Positions 42,346 to 51,598 of a stretch of 64,000 nt of DNA are shown here, in pieces. A model generated the notes under the pieces. The model worked only from the letters and a program-made list of their open reading frames with translations, searched no databases and was not told the DNA's origin. Source of the DNA: Lentzea guizhouensis (GTDB taxonomy: Bacteria; Actinomycetota; Actinomycetes; Mycobacteriales; Pseudonocardiaceae); NCBI RefSeq assembly GCF_001701025.1, contig NZ_CP016793.1:5208001-5272000 (forward strand). The letters run 5' to 3'. Made by a program: the position numbers and the translations under genes. Each line of letters begins with the position of its first letter. The stretch's first letter is position 1.

Positions 42346-42548
42346 GCCGTCCGGATACCCGTCAGGCGGCAGCTGAAGCGTGTCTCATTTCGTTCGGGGC
42401 CGAAAAGTTAGCACAGTCCGTAGTGGAACGGTAGTCACATGAACCTTACGTATCTGTGTTCCGTACCACTTAGAGGAGCGATATGAGACAACGAAACCAA
42501 TACTGAGCTACCGCTTAGTATGTTCTGGCCCCTGACAAGGACACCTGC
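42346..42548. promoter_or_regulatory. AT-rich divergent promoter region
   Basis: 203 bp, distinctly AT-richer than its surroundings, between the oxidoreductase operon and the substrate-binding lipoprotein gene. It contains the imperfect inverted repeat TACTGAG-N6-CTTAGTA (42501-42520), TAGTAT (42517-42522) as a possible -10 for the lipoprotein gene, and GAGGAG followed by an ATG (42483) opening a 7-codon frame MRQRNQY that ends at 42506 inside the repeat. Confidence 0.5.
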
Positions 42549-43784
42549 ATGCCCTTCCTCCGCGCACTGCCCACCGCTCTCGCGCTCGCCGTCCTCGCGG
42601 CCGGCTGCGGCGCGTCGAGCGACGACAAAGCCCAGGTCAAAACCGGGCCGGGAGTCACGGACGACACGATCTCGCTAGGCATCCTGTCCGACATGACGGG
42701 CCCGTTCAAAGCCTCGGCGCTGACCCGGATCAAGGGCTACGAGCTGTACCTCGACCAGGTCAACCAGCGCGGCGGCATCTGCGGCCGCAAGGTCGAGCTG
42801 AAGCAGAAGGACCACGCCTACGACGTCCAGAAGGCGCTCGACGGCTACTTCGAGCTCGAACCGCAGGTCCTCGGCCTGCTGGAGCTCGCGGGCACCCCGA
42901 TGACCACGGCCATCGAGCCGGACATCATGCAGACCCGCACCCTCACCGCCCCGGCCTCCTGGTCGGCGGACCTGCTCGGCAACCCGCACATGATGATCGT
43001 CGGCACCACCTACGACCTCGACGTCATCAACGGCCTCGACCACTACAAGCGCCGCGGTGTCATCAAGGAAGGTGACACCGTCGGCCACATCTACGTCCAG
43101 GGCAGCTACGGCGACAACGCCCTGGAAGGCTCCGAGTTCGCCGGCAAGCAGTGGAACATGACGATCGCCAAGCAGCCGATCGCCGAGACCACCGCCGACC
43201 TCGCCGCCCAGATCGCCGCCCTGAAGGCCGCGGGCGCGAAGGCCGTGGTCATGAGCACCACGCCGGCCCAGACCGCCGCGGCGGTCGGTGTCGCCGCCGC
43301 GTTGAAGTGGGACGTGCCGTTCATGGTGAACGTCGTCGGGTTCGACCCGGCGATCCTGAAGTCGCCGGTGGCCGCGGCGGTGCAGAAGCAGGTGTCCGTG
43401 GTGACGTCGGTGGCGCCGTTCACGGGCACCGCCGCCGGGCCGCGAGAAGTGGCGGCGGCGTTCGGCAAGCGGTATCCGGGGGACGAGCCGGCCATCTACG
43501 TCAACCACGGGTACACGGTCGCGATGGTGTTCCTGGCGGTCGTGGAGAAGGCCTGCCAGAACGGGGACCTGACGCGGGACGGGCTGTTGAAGGCGTTCCA
43601 CGACACGAACGGGCTGGACACGAAGGGGCTGACGAGCCCGCTGCACTACTCGCTCGTCGGCCGGCCGTCGGCCACGCAGTCGTACATCACGAAGGTGGAC
43701 GCCGCGGCGCCCGGTGGGCTGACGACGGTGGAGGAGCTGTTCGAGTCGGAGCTGGTGAAGGCGAAGGGCACCCGAGCCAAGTAA
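42549..43784 (+). CDS. ABC transporter substrate-binding lipoprotein, branched-chain amino acid/amide type
   Basis: Protein of 411 residues with a lipoprotein signal (lipobox LAAGC, acylated Cys20) and a periplasmic-binding-protein type I fold (ISLGILSDMTGPF, GYELYLDQVNQRGGICGRKVELKQKDHAYD, LDTKGLTSPLHYS). Family members bind Leu/Ile/Val, amides or urea, and also aromatic compounds. No permease or ATPase genes are adjacent, so it is an orphan or a sensor. RBS AAGGAC lies upstream of ATG 42549; a strong terminator follows. Confidence 0.9.
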   Translation: MPFLRALPTALALAVLAAGCGASSDDKAQVKTGPGVTDDTISLGILSDMTGPFKASALTRIKGYELYLDQVNQRGGICGRKVELKQKDHAYDVQKALDGYFELEPQVLGLLELAGTPMTTAIEPDIMQTRTLTAPASWSADLLGNPHMMIVGTTYDLDVINGLDHYKRRGVIKEGDTVGHIYVQGSYGDNALEGSEFAGKQWNMTIAKQPIAETTADLAAQIAALKAAGAKAVVMSTTPAQTAAAVGVAAALKWDVPFMVNVVGFDPAILKSPVAAAVQKQVSVVTSVAPFTGTAAGPREVAAAFGKRYPGDEPAIYVNHGYTVAMVFLAVVEKACQNGDLTRDGLLKAFHDTNGLDTKGLTSPLHYSLVGRPSATQSYITKVDAAAPGGLTTVEELFESELVKAKGTRAK

Positions 43785-43801
43785 CCCGGCGCCTTGCTGT
43801 T

Positions 43802-43857
43802 GGGGCGTCTGCAAGTACTACCGACTGCGAGTCGGCGGTACGTGCAGACGCCCCTTT
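43802..43857. terminator. Long hairpin terminator between the lipoprotein gene and tex
   Basis: Perfect 12-bp outer arms GGGGCGTCTGCA / TGCAGACGCCCC with a second, inner stem (GTACTACCGACT / AGTCGGCGGTAC, nearly perfect) and a following TTT. It serves the plus-strand gene and probably also the convergent tex. Confidence 0.85.
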
Positions 43858-43860
43858 CGC

Positions 43861-46200
43861 CTACTTGCCGAAGCCCGCCTTGCGCAGTGCGTCCGCCATC
43901 GAGCCGCTGGCCGGAGGCGGCGAGCTGCGGCGGTCGTTCCCGCCACCACCGCCGCCACCACGCTGCGGACGACGGTCCCGGCCGCCTCCGCCACCACCGC
44001 CGCCACCGCCGCCGTGCTGCTTCGGCGCCGGCTTGCCCGGTTCGTCGGTCAGGCGCAGCGTCAGGCCGATCCGCTTGCGCGCCTCGTCGACCTCCAGCAC
44101 CTTCACCCGCACCACGTCACCGGACTTCACGACGTCGCGCGGGTCCTTCACGTAGGAGTTCGACAACGCCGAGATGTGCACGAGGCCGTCCTGGTGCACG
44201 CCGATGTCGACGAACGCGCCGAACGCCGCCACGTTCGTGACCACGCCCTCCAGCACCATGCCCGGCTTGAGGTCCGCGATCTTCTCCACACCGTCGGCGA
44301 AGGTCGCGGTCTTGAACGCCGGGCGCGGGTCGCGGCCCGGCTTCTCGAGCTCGCGCAGGATGTCCGTGACGGTCGGGAGACCGAACTGCTCGTCGACGAA
44401 CTTCTCCGGCCGCAGCTTCGTGAGCACCGCCGTGTTGCCGATCAGCTCGGCGCCCGCCTCCTGCTGCATCCTGCGCACCACCGGGTAGGCCTCGGGGTGC
44501 ACGGAGGAGGCGTCCAGCGGTTCGTCGCCGCCGCGGATCTTGAGGAAGCCCGCGCACTGCTCGAACGCCTTCGGGCCCAGGCGTGCCACGTCCTTCAGCG
44601 CCTTGCGGGTCATGAACGGGCCGTTCTGGTCGCGGTGCAGGACGATGTTCTCGGCCAGGCCCGCCGTGATGCCCGAGACGCGGGTCAGCAGCGGCACCGA
44701 CGCCGTGTTCAGGTCGACGCCGACCGCGTTCACGCAGTCCTCGACCACCGCGTCCAGCGACCGCGACAGCTTCGACTCCGACAGGTCGTGCTGGTACTGG
44801 CCGACGCCGATGGACTTCGGGTCGATCTTCACCAGCTCGGCCAGCGGGTCCTGCAGGCGGCGCGCGATCGAGACGGCGCCGCGGATCGACACGTCCAGGT
44901 CCGGCAGCTCGGACGACGCGTAGGCCGAGGCCGAGTACACCGAGGCGCCCGCCTCGGAGACGACGATCTTGGTGAGGTTCAGCTCCGGGTGGCGCTTGAT
45001 CAGGTCGGCGGCGAGCTTGTCCGTCTCGCGGGAGGCGGTGCCGTTGCCGATCGCGATCAGGTCGACGTTGTGCTGCTTGGCGAGCGCCGCGAGCTTCGCG
45101 ATCGACTCGTCCCAGCGGTTCGCGGGCACGTGCGGCTGGATGACGCCGTGCGCGACGACCTTGCCGGTGGCGTCGACGACCGCGACCTTGACGCCGGTGC
45201 GGTAACCGGGGTCGAGACCCATCGTCGCGCGGGTGCCGGCCGGGGCGGCGAGCAGCAGGTCGCGCAGGTTCGACGCGAACACCTTGACGGCCTCGTCCTC
45301 GGCGAACTGGCGCAGGCGGCCGCGCAGGTCGATGCCCAGGTGCACGAGGATCCGGGTCCGCCACGCCCAGCGCACCGTGTCGGTGAGCCACTTGTCGCCG
45401 GGGCGGCCCCGGTCGTCGATGCCGAACCGGGCGGCGATGCGCACCTCGAACGACGACGGACCGTCCTCGACCGGCTCCTCCGGCTCCAGGACGAGGTCGA
45501 GGACCTCCTCCTTCTCGCCGCGGAACAGCGCCAGGATGCGGTGCGACGGCAGCTTGGCGAACGGCTCGTCGAACGCGAAGTAGTCCGCGAACTTGGCGCC
45601 CTCGGTCTCCTTGCCCTCGCGGACCTTGGAGACGACCCGCCCGCGCGTCCACATCCGCTCGCGCAGCTCGCCGATCAGGTCGCCGTCCTCGCCGAACCGC
45701 TCGACCAGGATGGCCCGCGCGCCCTGCAGAGCGGCCGCCGCGTCGGCGACCTCCTTCTCCGCGTCGACGAACTTGGCGGCTTCTTCCTGCGGGTTCAGCA
45801 TCGGGTCGGACAGCAGCGCGTCGGCGAGCGGTTCGAGACCGGCTTCCTTCGCGATCTGGGCCTTGGTGCGCCGCTTCGGCTTGTACGGCAGGTAGAGGTC
45901 CTCGAGCCGGGCCTTGGAGTCCGCGGCGAGGATCTGCGCTTCGAGCGCCTCGTCGAGCTTGCCCTGCTCGCGGATCGAGGTGAGGACGGCCGCGCGCCGC
46001 TCCTCCAGCTCGCGCAGGTAGCCGAGCCGCTCCTCGAGCGTGCGCAGCTGCGCGTCGTCGAGACCGCCGGTCGCCTCCTTGCGGTAGCGGGCGACGAACG
46101 GGACGGTCGCGCCACCGTCGAGCAGTTCGACAGCAGAGCTGACCTGGCCCGAGGCCACACCGAGCTCGTCAGCGATCTTCTGGTGGATGAGCGTTGTCAC
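43861..46200 (-). CDS. tex: Tex-type RNA-binding transcription accessory protein
   Basis: Protein of 779 residues, standard Tex length and order: N-terminal helical region ([18 protein letters not shown]), YqgF/RNase H-like domain ([20 protein letters not shown]), helix-hairpin-helix units ([19 protein letters not shown]), and an S1 domain ([20 protein letters not shown]). The C-terminal ~60 residues are a Gly/Arg-rich low-complexity tail, longer than in many relatives, likely to bind RNA. Tex/Spt6 proteins act on stalled transcription complexes. GTG start at 46200. Confidence 0.93.
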   Translation of the reverse strand: MTTLIHQKIADELGVASGQVSSAVELLDGGATVPFVARYRKEATGGLDDAQLRTLEERLGYLRELEERRAAVLTSIREQGKLDEALEAQILAADSKARLEDLYLPYKPKRRTKAQIAKEAGLEPLADALLSDPMLNPQEEAAKFVDAEKEVADAAAALQGARAILVERFGEDGDLIGELRERMWTRGRVVSKVREGKETEGAKFADYFAFDEPFAKLPSHRILALFRGEKEEVLDLVLEPEEPVEDGPSSFEVRIAARFGIDDRGRPGDKWLTDTVRWAWRTRILVHLGIDLRGRLRQFAEDEAVKVFASNLRDLLLAAPAGTRATMGLDPGYRTGVKVAVVDATGKVVAHGVIQPHVPANRWDESIAKLAALAKQHNVDLIAIGNGTASRETDKLAADLIKRHPELNLTKIVVSEAGASVYSASAYASSELPDLDVSIRGAVSIARRLQDPLAELVKIDPKSIGVGQYQHDLSESKLSRSLDAVVEDCVNAVGVDLNTASVPLLTRVSGITAGLAENIVLHRDQNGPFMTRKALKDVARLGPKAFEQCAGFLKIRGGDEPLDASSVHPEAYPVVRRMQQEAGAELIGNTAVLTKLRPEKFVDEQFGLPTVTDILRELEKPGRDPRPAFKTATFADGVEKIADLKPGMVLEGVVTNVAAFGAFVDIGVHQDGLVHISALSNSYVKDPRDVVKSGDVVRVKVLEVDEARKRIGLTLRLTDEPGKPAPKQHGGGGGGGGGGGRDRRPQRGGGGGGGNDRRSSPPPASGSMADALRKAGFGK

Positions 46201-46248
46201 AGCGAGTCATTGTGCCCTTCGCCGGATTCGACGTGGCACGGTGGCCCG

Positions 46249-47337
46249 ATGAGCATCGCCGAGGTCGTCCCCTCGCTGCTGTCCGGGCTGGCCGTGCCCG
46301 GCTGCGACAACACGCTCGACCTGCCCGCCTCCCGCCGCGTCTGCCTGCTGCTGGTTGACGGGCTGGGCCACCACCTGCTGCGTTCTCACGCCTCGCACGC
46401 ACCGTTCCTGAGCTCGCTCGCCGGCCGGGAGATCGACGCGGGCTTCCCGTCGTCGACCGCCACGAGCCTGGCCTCGATCGGCACCGGCCTGCTGTCCGGC
46501 GAGCACGGCATCGTCGGCTACACGTTCGAGACGGGCGGCGAGGTGCTGAACGCGCTGAGCTGGTCCCGCCACGGCGATCATCACCACGACCTGCGTGCGT
46601 CTCTGGTGCCCGAGGTCGTGCAGCCGCACCCGACGACGTTCGAACGCGCGGCAGCGGCGGGGGTGGCGGTGAGCACGGTGGCGCCGTTGATGCACCGCGG
46701 CAGCGGGCTGACTCGCGCGGTGCTGCGCGGGTCGTGGTTCGTGGGCACGGCCGGGTTCGGTGACCTGGCGGTGGCGGCTGCATCGGCTTTGTCAGCCGAT
46801 CGGGCGTTCTGCTACGCCTACCACGCTGATCTTGACACGATCGGGCACATCTACGGGCCGGGTTCGGAGCAGTGGTTGCTGCAGCTGGAGTTCGTCGACT
46901 CGCTGGCCGAGCGGATCGCCTCGCGCCTGCCCGCGGGATCCGCGCTGGTCGTGACCGCGGACCACGGGATGATCACGGCGGGGGAGCGGGTCGACTTCGA
47001 CACCGAGCCGCTGCTGTGGGAGGGGGTGCGGGTGATCGCCGGGGAGCCGCGGGTGCGGTACCTGCACGTGTCGAGCCCTTCGGTGGTGTCGGTGTGGCGG
47101 TCTTTCCTGGGGGAGCGGGCGGAGGTGCTGACCCGGGAGGAGGCGGTGGAGGCCGGGTGGTTCGGGCCGGTGGCGCCGATCGCCGTGGACCGCATCGGGG
47201 ATGTGGTCGTTGCGATGCAGGGGGACGCGGTGCTGGTGCGGAGTCAGGCGGAGCGGCAGTTGGCGGCTTTGAAGGGGTTTCACGGGGCGCGGACGCGGGA
47301 GGAGGTCGCGATTCCGCTGCTGTGGCAGGTGGTGTGA
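46249..47337 (+). CDS. Alkaline-phosphatase-superfamily protein (nucleotide pyrophosphatase/phosphodiesterase-like)
   Basis: Protein of 362 residues with the superfamily metal sites: CLLLVDGLGHHLL (first Asp), FPSSTATSLASIGTG (nucleophile Thr/Ser region), HADLDTIGHIYGPGS and VVTADHGMI. Resembles type I phosphodiesterase/nucleotide pyrophosphatase proteins of actinobacteria. No signal peptide. Substrate unknown. It is divergent from tex, only 48 bp away. Confidence 0.87.
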   Translation: MSIAEVVPSLLSGLAVPGCDNTLDLPASRRVCLLLVDGLGHHLLRSHASHAPFLSSLAGREIDAGFPSSTATSLASIGTGLLSGEHGIVGYTFETGGEVLNALSWSRHGDHHHDLRASLVPEVVQPHPTTFERAAAAGVAVSTVAPLMHRGSGLTRAVLRGSWFVGTAGFGDLAVAAASALSADRAFCYAYHADLDTIGHIYGPGSEQWLLQLEFVDSLAERIASRLPAGSALVVTADHGMITAGERVDFDTEPLLWEGVRVIAGEPRVRYLHVSSPSVVSVWRSFLGERAEVLTREEAVEAGWFGPVAPIAVDRIGDVVVAMQGDAVLVRSQAERQLAALKGFHGARTREEVAIPLLWQVV

Positions 47338-47472
47338 CCGTCCTTTGTGGCATTGTTGTGTCCTTTGTGGTGCTTTCGTTCTTGAGCGGCTTGAGCTTCC
47401 GTCTGTGCGCCTAGTAGCTTCAGTTTTGACTGAAACTGGTGCTGGCGGGCGCCCGGCCTAGGATTTCGACCC

Positions 47473-48333
47473 GTGACGATCGAACTGCCAGGACCAGTGG
47501 GTTTCGCGCTCGGCGGAGGCGGAAGCCTCGGCGCGGCCCAGGTCGGCATGCTCCGCGCACTGCGCGAACACGGCGTGCACCCGGACCTGGTCGCCGGCAC
47601 GTCGGTGGGCTCGGTCAACGGCTCCATGCTCGCCCTGGACCCGGACAACGCCGCGGAACGCCTCGCCGTGCTGTGGCAGGGCATGACCCGCCAGCGCGTG
47701 TTCCCCGGCGGCCCGATCGCGCAGCTGAGGTCGTTGCGCACCAACAAGACCTACCTCTTCCCGAACACCGGCCTGGCCGGCGTGCTGGCCGAGAACCTGG
47801 GCGCCACCACGTCGTTCACGGACCTGACCCTCCCGTTCGGCGCGGTGTCGGTCGACTGCGTGACGGGCGAGGCGGTCACCATCGCCGAGGGCGACCTGAT
47901 CCCCGCGATCCTCGCCAGCGCCGCGATCCCCGGCGTCTACCCACCGGTGCAGATCGGCGGCCGGGTGCTGTACGACGGCGGCGTGCTGGCGAACGTGCCC
48001 ATCCGCCAAGCACTCGCGATGGGCGCGCAGTCTCTGGTGGTGCTGGATTGCGCGTTCCCGGGCCACCTCCCGACGGTCCCCGAGACGCTCGCCGAGACCC
48101 TGCTCTTCTGGGCCACGCTCGGCATGCGCAACCAGGCGGTGCTGGAGGTGGAGCTGGCCTCGCAGCAGGTGCCGGTGCTGTACCTGCCGGGCCCGCCGGT
48201 GCAGGCCGTGACACCGCTGGACTTTTCGCACACCGCGGAGCTCGTGGAGGCGTCGTACGTGGCGTCGGCGGCGTTCCTCACCTCCCTGGAGATCGCGGGG
48301 GTCGGGCTGTACGGGCATCCGTCGCACGGGTGA
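47473..48333 (+). CDS. Patatin-like phospholipase
   Basis: Lipid acyl hydrolase of 286 residues. Oxyanion loop ALGGGGSLGAAQVG, nucleophile elbow GTSVGS, and the catalytic Asp in YDGGVLANVP form the Ser-Asp dyad. No signal peptide, so probably cytoplasmic or membrane-associated. GTG 47473 follows a -10-like TAGGAT (47459-47464) by 8 nt. The upstream gap 47338-47472 holds the 10-mer TCCTTTGTGG twice (47341, 47361) and the inverted repeat CAGTTT-N6-AAACTG (47421-47438). Confidence 0.9.
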   Translation: MTIELPGPVGFALGGGGSLGAAQVGMLRALREHGVHPDLVAGTSVGSVNGSMLALDPDNAAERLAVLWQGMTRQRVFPGGPIAQLRSLRTNKTYLFPNTGLAGVLAENLGATTSFTDLTLPFGAVSVDCVTGEAVTIAEGDLIPAILASAAIPGVYPPVQIGGRVLYDGGVLANVPIRQALAMGAQSLVVLDCAFPGHLPTVPETLAETLLFWATLGMRNQAVLEVELASQQVPVLYLPGPPVQAVTPLDFSHTAELVEASYVASAAFLTSLEIAGVGLYGHPSHG

Positions 48334-48527
48334 GCCGGTTGCTCGGGGGTTGGGCGGGTTGCTCGGGTGGGCTGGGTGGCTGGGGCTGGCTGCTCGGGTG
48401 GGCTGGCCTGGCTGCTCGGTGGATTGTGGGCTGGCGGGTCGGCTGCCTGGCGGTGAGGCTGCTTGGGGTGACCTGGCTGCTTGGGGCGTGAGCTGGTCGC
48501 CTGGGGTGGCTGACTCCTTTCCCTGGT

Positions 48528-48617
48528 CCGTGCCGGGTTGCCTGGCCGTGCCGGGTTGCCTGGCCGTGCCGGGTTGCCTGGCCGTGCCGGGTTGCCTGGC
48601 CGTGCCGGGTTGCCTGG
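48528..48617. repeat. 18-bp minisatellite, five perfect copies
   Basis: Unit CCGTGCCGGGTTGCCTGG repeated at 48528, 48546, 48564, 48582 and 48600 without a mismatch, then a decayed sixth copy and further degenerate relatives to about 48720. The identity of the copies implies recent expansion. Confidence 0.95.
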
Positions 48618-49280
48618 CTGTGCCGGTTGCCTCGGGCGTGCTGGCTGCCTGGGCTGTGCCGATTGCCTGGGGCGTGCCCGTTACCTGGGCTGTGCCGGTG
48701 GCTTGGCGTGGCTGCTTGCGTGCGCCGTGCTCGATGTCCTCCTCCTTCCAAGATCCGGCCGTTCCCCCCGCGTTTCCTCATTGCGGGACGAGCGAACTCG
48801 TACAAGGGGACGACCAGCACCCCGGATCAGGACAGGTATCACTCGAAAGAGTGGCCACTCGGGCGAAAGAGCAGCTCACGGGACCGGAACACCCCCCGTC
48901 AAAGGCGACCGCGGCAGCCTGCGGTGTCGGTTGAGCAGGTGCGCGAGGCTGGTGCGGGCTTGGAGGGTCAACCTCGAAGAGCTGCTCGGCCCGCGCGAGA
49001 GCTCTCGAGTGCGACTCGACCTGGACCGCCGGGTCGAGCGCGTTGGTCAAGGCAGGGCGAGAAAGATGCAGAGCGGCTCACGCGGTCATGGCTCACGCGG
49101 CCGCTCCCGGTTGGCGAAACTGCGGTCAGACGAGCGCGGGCACCGCACAGATCGCGCTCGCCTGCCGGCGGAGGTCGACGTGGCGGCGCGTGCTGAGCAC
49201 TGATGCCTGGGACACGCCTTCGATGCTGGCATTCACCGAAGACGTGGCCAAGGGTGTTCACGTGGTGGGAAAACGGCCCG

Positions 49281-49345
49281 CTGAGCTACCTCGGCCGCCG
49301 AGCCACCTCGGCCGAGCCACCTCGGCCCTGAGCCACCTCGGCCAC
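49281..49345. repeat. Short tandem repeat with GAGCCACCTCGGCC core
   Basis: Four head-to-tail copies of a 14-17-bp unit (CTGAGCTACCTCGGCC, GCCGAGCCACCTCGGCC, GAGCCACCTCGGCC, CTGAGCCACCTCGGCC) ending 13 bp before the sigma-factor stop codon. It could fold partly but is not a clear terminator. Confidence 0.8.
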
Positions 49346-49357
49346 AGCGTTCCCGGG

Positions 49358-50500
49358 CTACTCCGACCGGCGCGAGTTCAGGCGCGCGGCCTGCCGCGTC
49401 AGGTGGTGGCGTTCGGCGAGGTTGGTCGCAGCCGAAGCAGCCTCGGCATAAAGCCGGGCCGCCTCCGCGAAGTCCCCGTCGCGCTCGTGCAGATACGCCG
49501 CCACCGCCGCGTACCGGGGCAGCGCAGGGTCCAAAGAGGACAAGGCGGCGAGCCCGGCGCGTGGACCGTCTGCCTCCCCCACGGCCACCGCCCGGTTCAG
49601 CAGCACCACCGGGCTGGGCGTCAGCGCGGCCAGTTCGTCGTACCACTCGACGATCTGCACCCAGTCGGTTTCCGCAGCGGTCTGAGCGTCCGCGTGCAAC
49701 GCCGCGATCGCCGCCTGCGCCTGGAACTCGCCGAGCCGGTCACGCGCCAGCGCCGCCTGCAGCACGACGATGCCCTCGGTGATCAGCGAGACGTCCCACC
49801 GCGACCGGTCCTGCGAAGCCAGCGGGACCAAGCCGTCCGGGCCGGTGCGCGAGGCACGGCGGGCGTGGTGCAGCAGCATCAGCGCGAGCAGGCCCGCGAC
49901 CTCGGGGTGGTCGAAGGCGGCGAAGAGCTGGCGGGTGAGCCGGATGGCCTCGGCGGCCAGGTCGACGTCGCCCGAGTAGCCCTCGTTGAACACCAGGTAG
50001 AGCACGCGCAGCACGGTGGCCACGTCGCCGGGCTGGTCCAGGCGGACGGAGGCGATCGTCTTCTTGGCGCGGCTGATGCGCTGGGCCATGGTCGCCTCGG
50101 GGACGAGGTAGGCGGAGGCGATCTGGCGGGTGGTGAGGCCACCGACCGCGCGCAGTGTCAGGGCCACGGCGGACGACGGGGTGAGTGACGGGTGCGCGCA
50201 CAGGAAGTAGAGCTGCAGCGTGTCGTCGGACGAGGGCACCTCGCCCGGTGGCGGTTCTTCGGACACGACGTCCTCGCGCCGGCGCCGGGACGTCTCCGAG
50301 CGCGCGGCGTCGAGGAACTTGCGCCACGCGACCGTGACCAGCCAGCCCTTGGGGTCGCGCGGTGGGGCGGCCGGCCACGAACGGACGGCTTCCACCAGGG
50401 CGTCCTGCACGGCGTCCTCGGCCGCCGCGAAGTCGGCTCCGCGGCGGACGAGGATGCTGAGCACGCCGGGCGTGAGGCTGCGCAGCAGCGTGGGGTCCAA
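49358..50500 (-). CDS. ECF42-group RNA polymerase sigma factor with C-terminal helical extension
   Basis: Protein of 380 residues, much longer than standard ECF sigmas. Region 2 near AAEDAVQDALVEAVRSW, region 4 near LTLRAVGGLTTRQIASAYLVPEATMAQRISRAKK. The C-terminal ~200 residues form a TPR-like extension with DWVQIVEWYDEL and the hydrophobic YLVFNEGYSGD block, the hallmark of ECF42, which lacks a classical anti-sigma and relies on this extension. The adjacent YCII gene is its conserved partner. The start is TTG 50500, 3 bp after the YCII stop, so the two are co-transcribed. Confidence 0.9.
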   Translation of the reverse strand: MDPTLLRSLTPGVLSILVRRGADFAAAEDAVQDALVEAVRSWPAAPPRDPKGWLVTVAWRKFLDAARSETSRRRREDVVSEEPPPGEVPSSDDTLQLYFLCAHPSLTPSSAVALTLRAVGGLTTRQIASAYLVPEATMAQRISRAKKTIASVRLDQPGDVATVLRVLYLVFNEGYSGDVDLAAEAIRLTRQLFAAFDHPEVAGLLALMLLHHARRASRTGPDGLVPLASQDRSRWDVSLITEGIVVLQAALARDRLGEFQAQAAIAALHADAQTAAETDWVQIVEWYDELAALTPSPVVLLNRAVAVGEADGPRAGLAALSSLDPALPRYAAVAAYLHERDGDFAEAARLYAEAASAATNLAERHHLTRQAARLNSRRSE

Positions 50501-50503
50501 GAC

Positions 50504-50911
50504 CTACTCCGTGATCGTGGGGGCCACGCCGTAGCAGGGGCGCAGCTCCAGCCACTCGTGGATCGGCTTGCCGCCGGCGCCGGGGGCGGCCGAGAGCTCG
50601 CCGGCGAGCTCCAGCGCTCGTTCGTAGCTGTCGACGTCGATCAGCATCCAGCCCGCGATGAGGTCCTTCGTCTCGGCGAACGGGCCGTCGGTGACCGGCG
50701 GACGGCCCTCGCCGTCGTAGCGGACCCAGGTGCCCTCCTGGGCGAGGGCCTGCTCGCTGACGAACTCGCCGGTCTCCCGCAGCCGGTCCGCGAAGTCCTG
50801 CATGTACTTGATGTGCGCGGAGACCTCCTCCGGCGTCCACTGCGCCATCGGCGCGTCGTTGACCGGCGCCGGTGCGCCGCGGTAGTGCTTGAGCAGCAGG
50901 TACTTGGCCAT
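50504..50911 (-). CDS. YCII-domain (DGPF) protein, partner of the ECF42 sigma factor
   Basis: Protein of 135 residues starting AKYLLLKHYRGAPAPVND, with the diagnostic RPPVTDGPFAETKD block (DGPF) and a helix GGWMLID-type region. YCII/DGPF genes are the conserved neighbours and targets of ECF42 sigmas; biochemical role is unknown. ATG 50911 has AAGGAGG 6 nt upstream. Confidence 0.88.
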   Translation of the reverse strand: MAKYLLLKHYRGAPAPVNDAPMAQWTPEEVSAHIKYMQDFADRLRETGEFVSEQALAQEGTWVRYDGEGRPPVTDGPFAETKDLIAGWMLIDVDSYERALELAGELSAAPGAGGKPIHEWLELRPCYGVAPTITE

Positions 50912-50943
50912 GTGGTCCTCCTTCGGCAACTCTGTCAGCACGG

Positions 50944-50971
50944 GGACGGAGCCGCTCACGGGTTCTCGACA
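50944..50971 (-). promoter_or_regulatory. Candidate ECF42-dependent promoter, TGTCGA-N17-CGTCC
   Basis: On the minus strand TGTCGA (50971-50966), 17 bp, CGTCC (50948-50944), 32 bp before the YCII start codon. The -35 agrees with the TGTCGA motif I recall being reported for ECF42 targets, so positive autoregulation of the YCII-sigma pair is likely. Confidence 0.55.
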
Positions 50972-51025
50972 TGATCCCCGCGGGATTTCTGCCAACAACC
51001 ACGGACCCGGCGGACACGAGTAGGC

Positions 51026-51598
51026 ATGACGACCGAAGACCCTGACGACCGGGCGCTGTGGGCGCAGGCCGCCGGGGGCAGTGCGCACGCCTTCGGGGTG
51101 CTGTTCGACCGGCACGCCAGAGCGGTCTACAACCACTGCTTCCGGTTGAGCGCGTCGTGGGCGGCCGCCGAGGACCACCTGCAGGCGACGTTCCTGATGG
51201 CCTGGCGCAAACGCGACCAGGTCCGGCTGGAACGCGAGTCCGCGCTGCCGTGGCTGCTCACCGTGGCGACCAACGTGGTCCGCAACGAACGGCGGTCGCT
51301 GACCAGGTGGCTGCGGCTGACCACCCGCGTTCCCGACGCCGGCCACGTGCCCGACCACGCCGACCAGGTCGCCGACCGGGTCGACGACCAGCGGCGGATG
51401 GCCGAGCTGCTCAAGGCCGTGGAGAGGCTGCCGCGCAACGAACGCGAAGCGCTCGCCCTGTGCGTGTGGTCCGGCGTGTCCTACGCCGACGCGGCCGCCG
51501 TCCTGGGCATCACCGAGGGCAGCGTGCGGGCACGGGTCAGCAAGGCGAAGTCCCGGCTCAAGAACAGCGATCTCGTGACCGTAGGGGAGGACCGATGA
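51026..51598 (+). CDS. ECF-type RNA polymerase sigma factor
   Basis: Sigma factor of 190 residues: region 2 LFDRHARAVYNHCFRLSAS through AEDHLQATFLMAWRKRDQV, region 4 LPRNEREALALCVWSGVSYADAAAVLGITEGSVRARVSKAK. It overlaps by 4 bases (ATGA) with a membrane-anchored protein that may be its anti-sigma factor. It is divergent from the YCII/ECF42 pair, with about 114 bp between starts. Confidence 0.9.
   Translation: MTTEDPDDRALWAQAAGGSAHAFGVLFDRHARAVYNHCFRLSASWAAAEDHLQATFLMAWRKRDQVRLERESALPWLLTVATNVVRNERRSLTRWLRLTTRVPDAGHVPDHADQVADRVDDQRRMAELLKAVERLPRNEREALALCVWSGVSYADAAAVLGITEGSVRARVSKAKSRLKNSDLVTVGEDR

Larger units (their letters stand above)
48334..49357. other. Gene-poor, repeat-rich interval of about 1 kb
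   Basis: No supportable gene on either strand. The left half (48334-48720) is a G/T-rich strand built from variants of GGGTTGCTCGG, CTGGGTGGCTGG and the 18-bp minisatellite listed separately. The right half is of mixed composition with a second short repeat at 49281-49345. Open frames here encode only repetitive or Arg/Pro-rich sequence. Confidence 0.7.

Noticed and set aside
44014..46248. Plus-strand open frame antisense to tex that runs on into the phosphatase-superfamily gene
   Set aside because: Only the part from 46249 has family motifs; the rest is the complement of tex.
31324..48333. Secondary-metabolite gene cluster around the AfsR-type regulator and CrtI-like enzyme
   Set aside because: No polyketide, peptide, terpene or RiPP core enzymes are present; the regulator and oxidoreductase are isolated.
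48528..48617. Possible CRISPR array
   Set aside because: Repeats are contiguous 18-bp units without spacers, and no cas genes are present.
48278..48820. Minus-strand frame encoding a QATRHG hexapeptide repeat protein
   Set aside because: Simply the translation of the 18-bp minisatellite; no signal, start site or conserved flank, and it overlaps the patatin gene.
49043..50188. Plus-strand open frame across the repeat region and the ECF42 gene
   Set aside because: Antisense to the sigma factor over most of its length and without motifs.
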